A stretch of DNA of 64,000 nt from Aedes albopictus (GCF_035046485.1 NC_085138.1:14573329-14637328); one strand, 5' to 3'. Positions 34,256-47,340 are shown, counted from the first letter of the stretch. The notes: generated by a model from the sequence alone, not told the origin. Numbers and translations are program-made.

Positions 34256-35000
34256 GTGGAGCGGACCTGGTTGGATGGTTAGAACACTTGACTAGAGATG
34301 GGCAATCAGATCCGGACCCGCTAAAAAGATCCGTATCAGTAAAGTGAGCGAGTGAGCCGTGGATCTTTTACAGAGTGATCCGGATCACTAGTTTACATGC
34401 TGCTGTGAGAAAGAGCCTAAAAGAACCGATTGGTTCTTTTTGTTTTGCTCTGGTTCTTTCCCGAATCAGACGAAACGTGTGTTTCTCGCACCAAGCAAAC
34501 ACAGCCAACAGCGGTGGCCCAGTTCCCTCACCCCTGGCCATGCAGCCCCAAACAACGCAAACGATCTCTCGTGCCCAGCTCAAGCGGAAGAGCAGTACCG
34601 ACAGTTCGGACAGAGCAGATCCGAACCCGAACCCGAACTCACACATTATAACTCCTTTCGTTCGGTTCTTCAGCGTGTGTTGTGTGGTGCTGCCGCTGGG
34701 AGAGAGATAATGCGAACAAGCAATCCTATTCGCTCGGTGAGGCTTGGTCGTTCATAACGGAGCCAATGATCCGCTCACAAGATCCGGTTCACTAATGTGA
34801 TGAATCCGGTTCGGATCCGATCACTGAAGTGAGCCGTTTTGCCCACCTCTACACTTGACTATCACGCCAAGGACCTGGGATCGAATCCCACTCCCGACAA
34901 ACTCACAAAATGTGAGTTCTTCCTTCGGAAGGGAAGTAAAGCGTGGGTCCCGAGATGAACTAGCCTAGGGCTAAAAATCTCGTTAATACAGATAAAAAAA
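34256..35000 (+). mobile_element. tRNA-derived SINE split by a hAT MITE
   Basis: Head GTGGAGCGGACCTGGTTGGA, then (after the MITE at 34293-34851) the B-box GGGATCGAATCCC near 34877, GGGAAGTAAAGCGTGGGTC and GATAAAAAAAA tail. Same family as 14056-14231; with the MITE removed the two copies align along their length. Confidence 0.85.
34293..34851. mobile_element. 559-bp hAT MITE (TAGAGRTGGGCAA ends), 8-bp TSD
   Basis: The ends TAGAGATGGGCAA and TTTGCCCACCTCTA are inverted. CACTTGAC flanks both sides (34285-34292 and 34852-34859). The terminus fits the hAT YARNG rule. The interior carries direct and inverted GGATC-containing blocks and no transposase. It arrived after the SINE it interrupts. Confidence 0.9.
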
Positions 35001-35008
35001 AACTCACT

Positions 35009-35370
35009 AATAGGACGCAATCAGTGAAGTACTAGATTGAAAGTAGTGAGCTGGATTTTTGTATGGTGAGATGATCAATTCTCCATTTCTGCAATGAAAT
35101 GGTGCAAACAGCGTGGGTTATATGATTTCTTGACTAATTTGATGCTGTTTGAGCAAAAGTTTGGATAACTGTGTTGTTGACGTTGCAAGAAAAAATAATA
35201 CAGCAACACAGTTATCCAAACTTTTGCTCAAACAGCATCAAATTAGCCAATAAATCATATAACCCACGCTGTTTGCACCATTTCATTGCAGAAATGGAGA
35301 ATTGATCATCTCACCATACAAAAATCCAGCTCACTACTTCAATCTAGTACTTCACTGATTGCGTCCTATT
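35009..35370. mobile_element. Near-perfect 362-bp foldback element
   Basis: Arms of about 164 bp (starting AATAGGACGCAATCAGTGAA) differ at only about three sites by eye; a short loop is centred near 35190. Little divergence suggests recent formation. The transcript would form a long hairpin. Inserted in the ACTC tract next to the SINE. Confidence 0.85.
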
Positions 35371-35449
35371 CACACACTTACCAACTAATGCACTTACCAA
35401 CAGAGATGGCATGCTCCTCAGCGCGAAACGTGAGAAGAGAAAGCATACA

Positions 35450-35660
35450 CTCTACACGCAGAACTCGATGTACACAGAGCAACGAGTAACTTTCACGCAG
35501 CGACCGAAAAGACAAACGAATTTTCACGCAGATTTGTGTAACACCGGATCAGCACATTTTTTGTGTTGATCCAGTCGTACACAAATATGAGTGAAAAATC
35601 CTTTGTCTTTTTGCTCGCTGCGTGAAAGTTACTCGTGCGCTGTGTTGTTTCATTTAAGGG
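35450..35660. mobile_element. Foldback element
   Basis: CGAGTAACTTTCACGCAGCG at 35483 is inverted near 35617-35636, with matching AAGACAAA and GATTTGTGT/ACACAAAT blocks and a centre near 35560. The core resembles that of the foldback at 53511-53800 (ATTTGTGTA...GATCAGC). Confidence 0.65.
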
Positions 35661-35925
35661 TGTACACACGGCTTTCAACGAGAGCGAGGGTGAACTACGC
35701 AACTTTTTTCACACACAAACCAGCCGCTCACTCTCTGGCATCCATCAGCGGCACACTCAAAATGAGTGCTCAAACAAATGTTAGAACAAACATGGTTTTT
35801 CAGTTTCTTCGTGAACATTTTGTGCGCGCAGAAAATGTGCACACAAAAATTCGTGTTGAGAGCGCACTCAGTCGTGCTTCCAGTGCAATACATACTACCA
35901 CATATGGGAAGCATATTCTCAATTT

Positions 35926-36118
35926 AGTTGAAAATCGGAGTTTTCGACTAGCGAAGTTGGATTTTTCTCCAAATCCGTGCGTCGGACCTAACTTCGGAAG
36001 TGGTGCGCTGTATAGTAAACCTGGTCCGCTATACAGCGCACCACTTCCGAAGTTAGGTCCGACGCACGGATTTAGAGAAAAATCCAACTTCGCTAGTCGA
36101 AAATTCTGGGATTCAACT
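35926..36118. mobile_element. Palindromic MITE (foldback), copy 2
   Basis: Same family as 7678-7862, with arms of about 90 bp and spacer AAACCTGGTCC near the centre. The better-conserved copy. Confidence 0.85.
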
Positions 36119-36150
36119 GCACGGACAATATATGAGATGGAATGGATGGA

Positions 36151-37110
36151 AATTTTGTCAGTGTTGCATCTGCTTGTCTAAGATATCACATAAATCACAG
36201 ACAAATAGATGTGACATTAACGAAATTTCAATCGCATATATCTCATGATCCTGATTACTTAGAGAGTTTGTGTCTTCGGCAAAGTTGTTTGGCTGGTCGA
36301 GGAATAACCGATAATAAGACTTAAGATTCAAAATACCTCCGCTAGGCGGTGCTAGTGAGCTAACAAATTTTGTTTGTCATATATATCAGGAAAATTTGCA
36401 AAAAATTGCAACTAGCGCCACCTAACTGCAGAAACTTGAACCAAACGGTAATTATTCTGAAAGCCCTTGATCTACCAAACAATATTGCCGAAGACACCAT
36501 CTTTCTACAAAATCAGGATGCTGAGATATGTGAAATTTAAAATTTGTTTGCTCTCTAGCGCCTCCTAGCGGTGGAATTTTGAATCTTAAGTCTTATTATC
36601 GGTTAGTCCTTGACCAGCCAAACAACTTTGCCGAAGACACCAACTCTGTAATCAGGATCATGAGATATATGAGATTGAAATTTCGTTAGTGTCACAATTT
36701 CACTGTCACATCTATTTGTCTGTGATTTATGTGATATCTTAGACAAGCAGATGCAACACTGACAAAATTTCTATCGCATAAATCTCAGGATCCTGTTTAC
36801 TTAGAGAGTTGGTTGCTTCGGCAAAGTTGTTCAGCTGGTCAAGGGCTTTCAGAATATGAGCCGTATGATTCTAGATTTCACCGCTAGGCGGCGCTAGAGA
36901 GCGTACAAATTTTACATTTCACATATCTCAGCATTCTGATTCTTTAGAAAGATGGTGTCTTCGGCAATATTGTTTGGTAGATCAAGGGCTTTCAGAATAA
37001 TTATCGTTTGGTTCGAGTTTCTGCAGCTAGGCGGCGCTAGTTGCAATTTTTTGCAAATTTTCCTGATATATATGAAAAACAAAATTTGTTAGCTCACTAG
37101 CACCGCCTTT
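36151..37110. mobile_element. Complex element of overlapping palindromes
   Basis: One palindrome spans 36151-36770 (AATTTTGTCAGTGTTGCATC and its inverse at the ends). A second spans about 36340-37106 (CGCTAGGCGGTGCTAGTGAG with its inverse). Internal blocks CTTCGGCAAAGTTGTT and its inverse recur at about 36273, 36632 and 36818. This is a block order of the type A-B-A'-A-B' rather than a simple hairpin. Non-coding. Confidence 0.75.
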
Positions 37111-37119
37111 TGGTGGAAT

Positions 37120-38990
37120 TTGGAACCAAAATATACATCAACTGTAATTTCTTGACCAGCTTAAGATGTCTGCTTGTCAATTCTCTGAAGGAAAGCACTG
37201 AAAGGGTTCATCACGAGTTTTCTGCAGAGTTTCTAGTATCTTCTGAAAATGGAAACACCGAAGCGTGTGATTATTTGAGATGCATGGGATTTAACTCCAG
37301 TAAATCTAATTGATGTAAACGTCAGATGCAGAAAAGAGCTTTTTGTTTAAAATTAGTTTGTAGTAGAAATCGTCGAAAAGATCTTCGCTTTCAGTATTAC
37401 AAAATAATTCTAAAATACCAGCTTCCCTCACGAGGATATTTAAATTATGTCTTCAAATGGCACCCATCGCACTTCTCACATCGTCCATAAATCTGCTTTT
37501 CAGAGAATATAAAAAACGAAGCTTTTTCCATCATTTATTATTCCTCAGTGTCACTGCCTCGGTCTCCTCCAACTTCCGTTGTCGAATAACCATCCTTCCC
37601 ATCATTTCATCTTTCTCGCATACTCCACTGCTACCCCTCATCTGTCCGAGGTGCATATAAGCACCTTTTTCTCCAAGATCGGGAAATGGATCCCATTCAT
37701 TCAACCCTTCCTCCACTGAAGCTTCCAACCCTTCCCCGTCTGTGTTCATCCCTTTTGAGACACATACACACGGTCTCCCACCAACGCCCTTCACAAGCTC
37801 CCCTCATTCCTCCTGTACGTAGAGCACCAACCAGTACTACTGCAGGGAAAAACGATATCTTCCTCTCGACAGCTTTCGAATGAAAATGGTGCAGAAAAGG
37901 CGAATGACGATGACGGGCGCCGCGCGATGAGGAAAAATTTCACCCATGCCAACCGAACTGAACCGAACCAACCTAACACTGCACTGGCTGGTTGGCGAGC
38001 TGGCGAATGGAAGGAACGGTTCAAGTTCGAGAATCACCTACAGGACCAGCAGAAGCAGAACTTGAGAAGCAAAAAAGAAACGAAGCAAAGTATTACATTA
38101 GTATTTTGTTCACATCATTTAAATTTGTATTAAATTCCTCACTCTTCGGGAACTCATTGCCACCCTTGGTGGATCGGCGAGGGCGATGCCGGACCATCCA
38201 TGCAGTGTGTCCTATTCACATGTTCCACGGTTCCACCGGTTCGTTTTGGAGGTGCACCCAGGGTCCTACCTATGTACAACTGTTGGTTTGGGTATGGCTG
38301 TGTGATGGGTTCAGTAAGAGTGTGAGAAATGAAAGCTCCTGCGTGTTGAGGGAAGCAAGGAACGAAGGAAAGGTGCAACTATCGGAACTCATCCAAGCGC
38401 ACCTGGAGAGAAAAATGAAGCCTTGATATAAATTATAGATGGGATTCTGGGAGATGCCTTTGCCCCTGAACTCCCTGCCTCCCTCAGCATCTTTGATGTC
38501 AAAGTTTTTTATTCGGTGGCAGTGGAAAGTGAACGACGAACAGGGATGATACAGAGTGCATTCTATTTCACTTTCCATCTGAACTTGTTCTTCAAGGAAC
38601 GTGGAAAATGCTTAGTAAAGCCAACAAAATTTTCAGTCGTCTATCTCTCAAAACCTGTCTTCTCTAATCTACCTTCCAGTTGGTTCTTTAGCACGTTTGC
38701 TTCGATCAAATTTCTCTCAGTGTGCATTCAATTCATGTAAATCAGAACAGTGTTACATAACTGAACCCAAAATATCCATAGGAAAGGAATTAATGAGTAT
38801 GTAATGTCCCAAGAAATGAGTGAAACTATTCAAAAATAATCTTGGCATCACTTTCCCATTGACGTAGCTGCAGGGGCTAGTACACTAAAACCTCCATTTA
38901 GGTAGAATCCATTTCGGTAAAATTTATTTGGATACCTCCAGCAAAGTTACCTAAATGGAATTTGATTCTGTTCTGTTCTGTTCTGTCATC
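37120..38990. other. Non-coding stretch
   Basis: No gene recognised. The open frames at 37992-38426 and neighbours lack domain signals. Short TTCTG repeat at 38966-38986. Confidence 0.35.
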
Positions 38991-39089
38991 AAATCTGCAT
39001 GCAAAATTTGTCTCATGCAACTATGAGCTGTCAAGAGGTGAGTTCAATGTGTGTTAGAGAATCTCCAAGAACTTTCTTGAGTATAGATC

Positions 39090-39720
39090 TTCGGATCTAC
39101 AAGCGTAATCAAAGCGCCTGAAACGCTTTAAGCGCCTCTGAAATCACCCTGATTCAAAATGTAGTTTCAAAAACCTGTAGGCAGTGTAGGCGTCCTCAAA
39201 CTTCCTCTCCTCCTTCCTCAAGAGCGCTACATCTTAAGAACCTCTGGAATACCCCTATACCCCTCTGAATCCTCTGAAAATTCCTGAAACTTCATGAATT
39301 GACAACTATAACTACTGAAACTGCCTCAGATCTCCTGCAACTGACCTCTAAAAAAGCTTCTGTAGCGCCTCCGAAATTCGCTGAACATACGCTGAAGCTT
39401 CTTTAATTGTCTTCGGAAACCCCTTGAAGCCCCTTCAAATCCCTTGTAATGCACCTAAACATCCTTCTTAGCCCCTGAAAACGCTTCTGTAATGCCTCAG
39501 CGATCCGCTGAACATCCTCTGAATCTTCCTGAAATGTCAACAAAGACCTCGTTAAACACCCATGGACATCCTGAAACGCACCTCAGACTCTTCTAAACCT
39601 CCGAAAATACCCCTGTGTGACTTCTAAAACTAGCTGAAATCCTCTGAAACACCAACAAACATCACCGAAAGCCACATGAAACCCCCATGTAACTCACCTG
39701 AGACCCTCCAAAACACCCCG
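39090..39720 (-). repeat. CCTGAAAYCC-type degenerate array (reverse of the GGGATTTCAGG type)
   Basis: Repeats of CCTCTGAAACNCCTGAAA at irregular spacing; the inverse complement of the 24.0-24.8 kb repeat. Confidence 0.7.
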
Positions 39721-40384
39721 CAGTTTGCAGTTGCGGTTCATGGGAAAGGGGAAGTGTAGGAAATTGAAGGCAGTTTGAAACGAGCTTAAGTTGGAGTGGG
39801 AGGGTAGTTCAATTGTATCCAAGAACTCCTTTGAGTACTTGAGAATAGGTCATTGGGTTCTCTATGCTTTCTTCTTTACTTGTACATGTCATGTATAAAC
39901 GTATGTTTATAGCCAACGTTAGATCTAGAAACGCATTGGGAAAAAATCCGCTTCCATCCTTCCAACTTTCACAACTCAGTGTAAAACTATCATAAACGCC
40001 TACAAGTTATGCAACCAAGCGATCTGTGTCGCTTCACAGCAATCTTCACACAATCTATCACTTTATGCCTGGTATTCACTCACCAATGCGTGATCCCCTA
40101 TGCCAAAAATAAACATTTTCCAAACAACACTCCGACACCCGCATGATCTTGTGCAGGCACAGGAGACTCAACGGCCTGTTGGCAGCAAGTGATTGCAATC
40201 ATCATTTCCTTCTTCACAGTGACCAGCAACCTGACGTGGAGGCGCAATTGTCATCTTAGAATTTGAAGATCATCAATACTGACACACTGAAGATGCCTGT
40301 TGGTCCAAAGCAGATATCTCATTGGTTCCTTGTGTGAGCCTAGCAGGCCTGGCGATACTGGAGTAGCAACTTACTAGCGCTCAT

Positions 40385-40875
40385 CTCAAGCTCAAGCTTT
40401 TGAGGGCCTCCAAAAACTTCCTTGAGTATAGTATGCATAAGGTTCATACTTACACAGCCTCAGATATCTATATTCTACCTTAATGGAGAATAACATGATT
40501 GTATAGAAGTATACGAGATCTCCATGGGGTGTAGGTCATTGGACCTACAAGCGTAATCAGTGATCTATTAGAGCATTATGAATGAAATTTAAGCTTACAC
40601 AGCCTCATGCAACTATGTGATGTCAAGTGATGAATTCATTGTCTGTTTGAGGATCTACAAGAACTCCATTGAGTAAGGATCATCGAATTTACAAGAGCTA
40701 CTAGTTGTACCAAAAAGCATCATGAATGAGGTTCATACTCACACAGTCTCAGGCATCTATGTTCTATCAAGATGTGGGTTCTATGATTGTATATGAGTAT
40801 CCGCGAACTTCCTGGAGCTTAGCCTATCTGATCTAGAAGCTATCAGTCATCTGTTGGAGTATTATGAATTAATGA
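40385..40875. repeat. ~150-bp tandem satellite-like repeat, about 3 diverged units
   Basis: GAGGTTCATACTNACACAGNCTCAG and related wording recurs at about 40440, 40591 and 40733. Each unit continues through an ATCTATNTTCTA or ACTATG-type block and an AAGAACTCCNTTGAGT or CGAACTTCCTGGAG-type block. A related partial unit is at 39005-39110. Confidence 0.65.
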
Positions 40876-40879
40876 AACA

Positions 40880-41300
40880 TCCGTGAACTTCATCTACAGG
40901 CTTCTGAAGCCCCCTACCATCCATCTGAAACCTTCTGAAAAGCCCTGAAATGTATTGAACCGCCTTGAAACACATTGAAATGCCTCTGAAACCCTAATGA
41001 AACATCAATGGAATTCAACTGCCCCATGGAAGCCTCTGAAGCCCCCTAAACACCCCGGAAACCTCTTAAGCCCTCATTAAACCTCCGTGAAATTCACTGA
41101 GAGTCTGTGAAGCCCTCTAAAACCCATCTAAAATCATTTGAAACGCTCTGAAACGCATCGAAACGGGTGGAAACATCTCTTAAACCCCCATGAAATTCAT
41201 CTGCGAGCCTCTGAAGCCCCCTTAAACCGCTCTGAAACCTCCTGAATCTCTCTGAAATGCCTTGAAACGATTTGAAATTTCTGAAGGAGTCCTAATGAAA
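40880..41300 (-). repeat. CCTGAAAYCC-type degenerate array
   Basis: Same repeat class as 39.09-39.72 kb: repeated CTGAAACCCCTGAAAT-like blocks. Confidence 0.7.
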
Positions 41301-41795
41301 TGCTTGGGTCAAATTGAAAATCAGAAGTTTCTCCAGAGATTCCAGTAGGAAATTCTTAGAAGATTTACAAAGTTGATAATTAAGCTTTTGTGAGTCAAAA
41401 TATTTGATTAAGTATAACTTCAAAAACTTAATTTGAATTCCTATTTTTCAAATATTGTGTGTGCATTCTCACTAATTTATTTAAAAAATACCCTTGTGAG
41501 TATAATAAAATTGACTTTATGATTTTTTAAACCATGTTGCGCTCTCACAAGTATAAATTTAAAAAAAAAAACAGCGTTTGTGTCTCCATACATGAAACAA
41601 CTTGTTGTGATTTCAGAAATTTGCCCTTGTATGAAAATTATCAGAGAGTTTTTGTTTGTGCATTCACACCTGAAAACAAAAATCTTTCCCTCCAGCGTTT
41701 TTTTTTAGAAATTCATCTAGATATTTATTAAGAAATTTTGTCATAAATACCTTACAAAATCTTCAACTTTTCTGAATAGCGAGGTGTTTCGGGTT
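41300..41795. other. AT-rich non-coding stretch
   Basis: No gene recognised. Confidence 0.35.
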
Positions 41796-41799
41796 GTCC

Positions 41800-41943
41800 G
41801 TCCGGGATTCCTCCAGGAATTCCGTCCGGGATTCCTATAGGAATTCCGTCCGGGATTTATCCAAGAATTCCGCCCGGGATTCCTCCAGGAATTCCCTCCG
41901 GGTTTCCTCCAGGAATTCCGTCCGGGATTCCTCCAGGAATTCC
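41800..41943. repeat. 24-bp tandem repeat, exactly six units
   Basis: The unit starts GTCCGGGATTCCTCCAGG and ends AATTCC. Six copies fill 144 bp with no indels and only point differences. The second half of the unit is the TCCAGGAATTCC 12-mer seen in the large arrays, so the unit looks like a dimer of two 12-mers, one carrying GTCCGGGATTCC. Confidence 0.9.
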
Positions 41944-41949
41944 TTCATG

Positions 41950-42000
41950 AGAATGTCGTTGAGGGGGAGTTGTGTTCTGACGTCTAACTACGCCACTGAT
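41950..42000. mobile_element. Orphan hAT-like terminus (TAACTACGCCACTG)
   Basis: The inverse reads CAGTGGCGTAGTTA, very close to the ends of the hAT MITE at 50895 and of the 7.3-kb element. It ends at about 41989, right beside the 24-bp repeat. No matching left end with a target duplication was found, so this may be a truncated copy. Confidence 0.45.
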
Positions 42001-43240
42001 TCCTTCCCACAGACCTCTAACCCACAGGGGGATGACGCAAGGACGACGCCGGCGAGAGAGGTAAAATAAATAGCATTCGAAGTCTCCAGATGCACTCGAA
42101 AGTGAGAAAAATGATCGCAGTACAGAGCTGTTGCAGCGACAGAAAAAAAAACCTCGCTCCATGAACGCCGCCGAAGCTGCAGTCACGAGAACGGTTCATT
42201 TTGCGCTATTTCTTTTATCTGAACTGCGAAGTTTTTTTTTTCGTTTTTTTTTGAGAGGTGGCATCGAACTTGTTCTATCTTTCTCGCACTTACACGCGCG
42301 GAGGAGCGAGCGTCGTCGTTGGAGCTTTCGGTGGTTGCAGGAACCCTTTTTTTTGCGCTGTAAGTTCCACTAGAATGGGAGTGCTAATTTTTTGTTCGTG
42401 CTATTGCTTTTGGAGAGTTATACTTAGCACCAAGTGGTAAGTGGTCCTACTATACTGGGATAGATGGACCAGATGGACCAGATGGACTGCGAAACTTGGA
42501 AGTTCGACTGATGAAAGATTAAAGCTTAAATGATTTGCTCCGTTTTTTATGTGGGAGACTAGTTGGAAGGATTACCATATATGTTAAAATTCAATCAATT
42601 TTAGAGCTCTCTGAATAGCAAATGAAGTGCGATTATTTGAATTGATAAGGTTTTCTAAAAACATCTTCTGATGAAGTAGTTCAGTAAAAGGAATAAAAAT
42701 CATTATCGCAAATTAAAATTAACGCAACGGCACTACTCAAGCATTGAACGCCACTATTTCGCCACCGGTTATTGTGTTGAGCCATTCCACCGAAAAAATA
42801 GTCCCTTTTTATGCGCTTGTAAATACCGGCAATAATCCGCCATTTGTCTCAATTGCGTCGCTGGGAACTCATTTGGCGGACATTAACAAACAAACGCTGC
42901 CGCCATGAATATCTGACAGACTGACCGACCGACCACCCGACTGGTGGCCAAATACCTTTGAAACTACCTGCCCACACCGCCACCGGTCTGACCAACAATC
43001 CCATTGAATTGTTCCAACACCAGGCCATCATTTTCAGTTCATCACATATTTATATTTCCTCCACCCTAAAAACCATTCACCTTGTTCAGTTTCAACGGTG
43101 GACGATCTCACGATCGAAAAATGATAATCCAACAATTTTAGCAGCAGCGACCGCCACCTGACAGGAATCTACGGTGAGTTCAGTATCTACTAAAGTGCTT
43201 TTCAAAATTATCAGATCACTTGTTTTGTGGTTTAGTTAGT
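42000..43240. other. Non-coding stretch
   Basis: Balanced patch at 42030-42330, otherwise AT-rich. No gene recognised. Confidence 0.35.
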
Positions 43241-43248
43241 TGAAGAGC

Positions 43249-44789
<1,541 letters not shown>

Positions 44790-45011
44790 GTCTGTTTGGC
44801 GCTTATGGATTCGGAAACTACTGAACCGTTCGATCTGAAATTTTGTATGCAGACATTATTGGTACCGGGGAAGGTTCTTAGCATAGTGGGAGACCTCTCC
44901 GATCTCAGGAAAGGCGGGCTCCCATACATATGACATTGCGGGGGACGTTCCTATGGAGCTAAATGTCAAAAACACCGTGGGCAGACAGTACGTCGTTTGC
45001 CGAGACAGCTA
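44790..45011 (+). mobile_element. Helitron-like 3' terminal region
   Basis: The unit ends in CTAG at about 45008-45011. An imperfect stem-loop (GGCAGAC...GTTTGCC) lies about 9 bp before that, the Helitron 3' signature of a hairpin close to CTRR. The preceding part (GGATTCGGAAACTACTGAAC...) follows directly after the microsatellite. The 5' TC end is not identified and there is no Rep/helicase coding. Non-autonomous if real. Confidence 0.5.
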
Positions 45012-45260
45012 GTATTATATAAAATATTGTGATCGTTATTCTAAAGCTACATCCATCTCAAATAAAAAGCTTTCTTCTCAATCGTACACATTATTTTATC
45101 TGGATTGCGTAGAATTTGACCGACTTTTCGAACACACACCATTTTTAACCATCCATAGTGACACGTTTAGCCATGAGGCGTTGGGCGAGGTGCAAGAATT
45201 AACTCAATCATTATTGGTCGGTGCTTAGATAGGCGAGAATTAGATAAAACCCTATCTATT
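45012..45260. repeat. Dispersed repeat, copy B
   Basis: Same blocks and order as 26105-26560 (AAGCTACATCCA, GGATTGCGTAGAATTTGACC, ATTGGTCGGTGCTTAG), starting directly after the Helitron-like CTAG end. Confidence 0.6.
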
Positions 45261-45264
45261 TGTT

Positions 45265-46100
45265 GAATAAATAGCCCGAACTGATCCCATAAGAACGAAA
45301 GCCAGTATAACCCACAAGGTGTTACCGTCAAACAATCGTATTTGTTCTAAAAAAATGTTCCCTATTTATTGCCGGCCACCGTGAAAAAATCACGCGAATC
45401 ACCTTTTCGGAAACACAAACCCGCGTTCATCAACCAGCGTATCCTCTTCTCCACACAGTTGAGGCCACCGAAGGGAGCCTAATTTGCAATGCTATTAATT
45501 TCTGCGCGGTTTTTATTTATTTATGTAAACTCTTTTTCTCCGCTTCGCGCGCATCTTGTCTGCCCAGGTTGGCAATAAATTTGGAGTTTCCTCGGTGAGT
45601 GGCCGGCCCGGCCACCCTCACAATAAAGGTATAGGTAGGTAGGTAGGAAGTTACTTGCCATTTTGGTCCGATAGTCAGTCAGTACTCATCCGCGAAAGTT
45701 ACGCGGGTCAATCCGCGGGCTCGTTTCGATTCGAAGAGGGGTTAAGTGGCTTTTCCTGTGAGCAATCGCCAGAAAAGGAACCGTATTAATTTCGAGTTTC
45801 GAACGAGTGCGATCCTCAAAATAAGATTTGGGCGTAAAAAGTGCGGTTTGTACTTTGCAGAAATTGGAATGATTGATGCGCGAGTGGTGTTGGATACACA
45901 CTTTTGACAGGTCGAACATGTTCGCTGAAATCGGACATCTGCATGAATAAGCGATGAATGACTGGTAATTTTTGTTTGAAGTTATAAAATGATAGTCTAT
46001 TTAGGATATGTTCAGGTTTTAAATCTAAAAGGCATTAACCAATTTGTTGCTTCTAGATTATTAATTCTGCACACGAACCTACATGTAAGTAAAATCTATT
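45265..46100. other. Non-coding stretch
   Basis: No gene recognised. Short (GGTA)n near 45635-45650. Otherwise of balanced composition. Confidence 0.35.
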
Positions 46101-46104
46101 TAAG

Positions 46105-47340
46105 TGGATTATTTTTACATGTTGTGTGAGACTACACAACATTTTCTTGATTCCCATCGAGAATTGTCCGCAGCACTTTGCGCTCAAAAACTCCGAAAGC
46201 TTTTCGGTCTACCTTCTTTAACGTCCACGCCTCATGACCGTAGATGGCAACCGAAAGAATCAGCGTCTTATATAGAGCGAATTTCGTTGGCTTAGGATCA
46301 TCCGCAGGTTAAACATTTGATTAGTCGTTGATCGGCCCTCACGAAAGTCATCCTGGTTTTCGCCGACGAAGGACTCCTGAAGAGGTCTCAGTTTGTTGAA
46401 CAGGACACGTGACAGTATCTTATATGTTGAGTTTTGAAGGGTAACCCCTCTGTAATTGGCACATTCTAGTCTGTGCCATTTCTAGTAGATTGGACATATG
46501 AGGCCATTCAACCAGCTAGTACGCAATTCTTCATCCTCCTACAGCTATTTACATTTCTACAATAATCTGGTGAGCTGCTCGCTTCCGCGTTTAAGAAATT
46601 CGACTGTTTTTCAGCTTCTTAAGGGCCTTCTTAATATCATCCAGTGTTAGTAGTTCCACTGCTTGCCCGTCATCCATTATGTTAATCCTGTTTCTGGGTG
46701 CTTCTTCACTGCTACCATTCAACAAATCTTCGAAGTACTCCTTCCACCTGCCTGCCACCATTGTTTTATCTGTCAGTTAATTTCCTTCTCGATCATAGCA
46801 CATGGCGCAGTCTTGTGCCGCGCACACTTGACAGCTGCAAAAAACCTCCGCATATCTTTCCCGTCCATACTTTCCACTCTCTTCGTACTGTCTTTTTTTT
46901 ACTGCTGTGGATTCGTTTCTCTGCTGCTCTTGCCACCCTGTACCGCTCCCTGTTGAGCCGGGTTCCAGCCACTAGCATTCGACTTCTGGCGGCATTCTTT
47001 TTGTTCGTCACTCGTTGGCACTCCTCGTCGAACCAACCATTTGTTGGCATCGCAGAACGGTACCTACTATGGTACCTATCACCTCTTACGCAGTTTTTCT
47101 CACTGTTTCATGGAAAAACCCCTATAAACTGTTGACATCTCCAGATCCGTTGGCGTTGGTCTCTCCTATCCTCTCGTTCAGTTTCGGATGGTACTGTGCA
47201 ACAACCTCTTCGGCTGACAAGCGTTGGATATTGAAATGCATCGCTCTGTTGTTTCTTGAACTATTAGCTGCAGCATGTCTCGCGCCTTATGATTGATACG
47301 ACCTGGACGAGACGAGCTAGAATCCTCTCTCTCACTTTGG
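46105..47340 (-). pseudogene. RTE-type LINE relic (linker, RT and C-terminal parts), decayed
   Basis: On the minus strand the order fits an RTE ORF2. KLNERIGETNANG lies near 47200-47150. Then GWFDEECQRVTNKKNAARSR and RLNRERYRVARAAEKR (linker) at 47040-46900. RT remnants with many stops follow at 46790-46320. The C-terminal SVAIYGHEAWTLKKVDRKAF and GVFERKVLRTILDGNQE lie near 46255-46150. There are numerous stops and frameshifts, and the catalytic motif region is badly eroded. Orientation and order fit one ancient copy. No target duplication was found. Confidence 0.75.

Noticed and set aside
38862..41989. A 3.1-kb hAT-like element between CATTGACGTAGCTG and TAACTACGCCACTG
   Set aside because: The ends are only loosely alike and no matching 8-bp duplication was found outside them.
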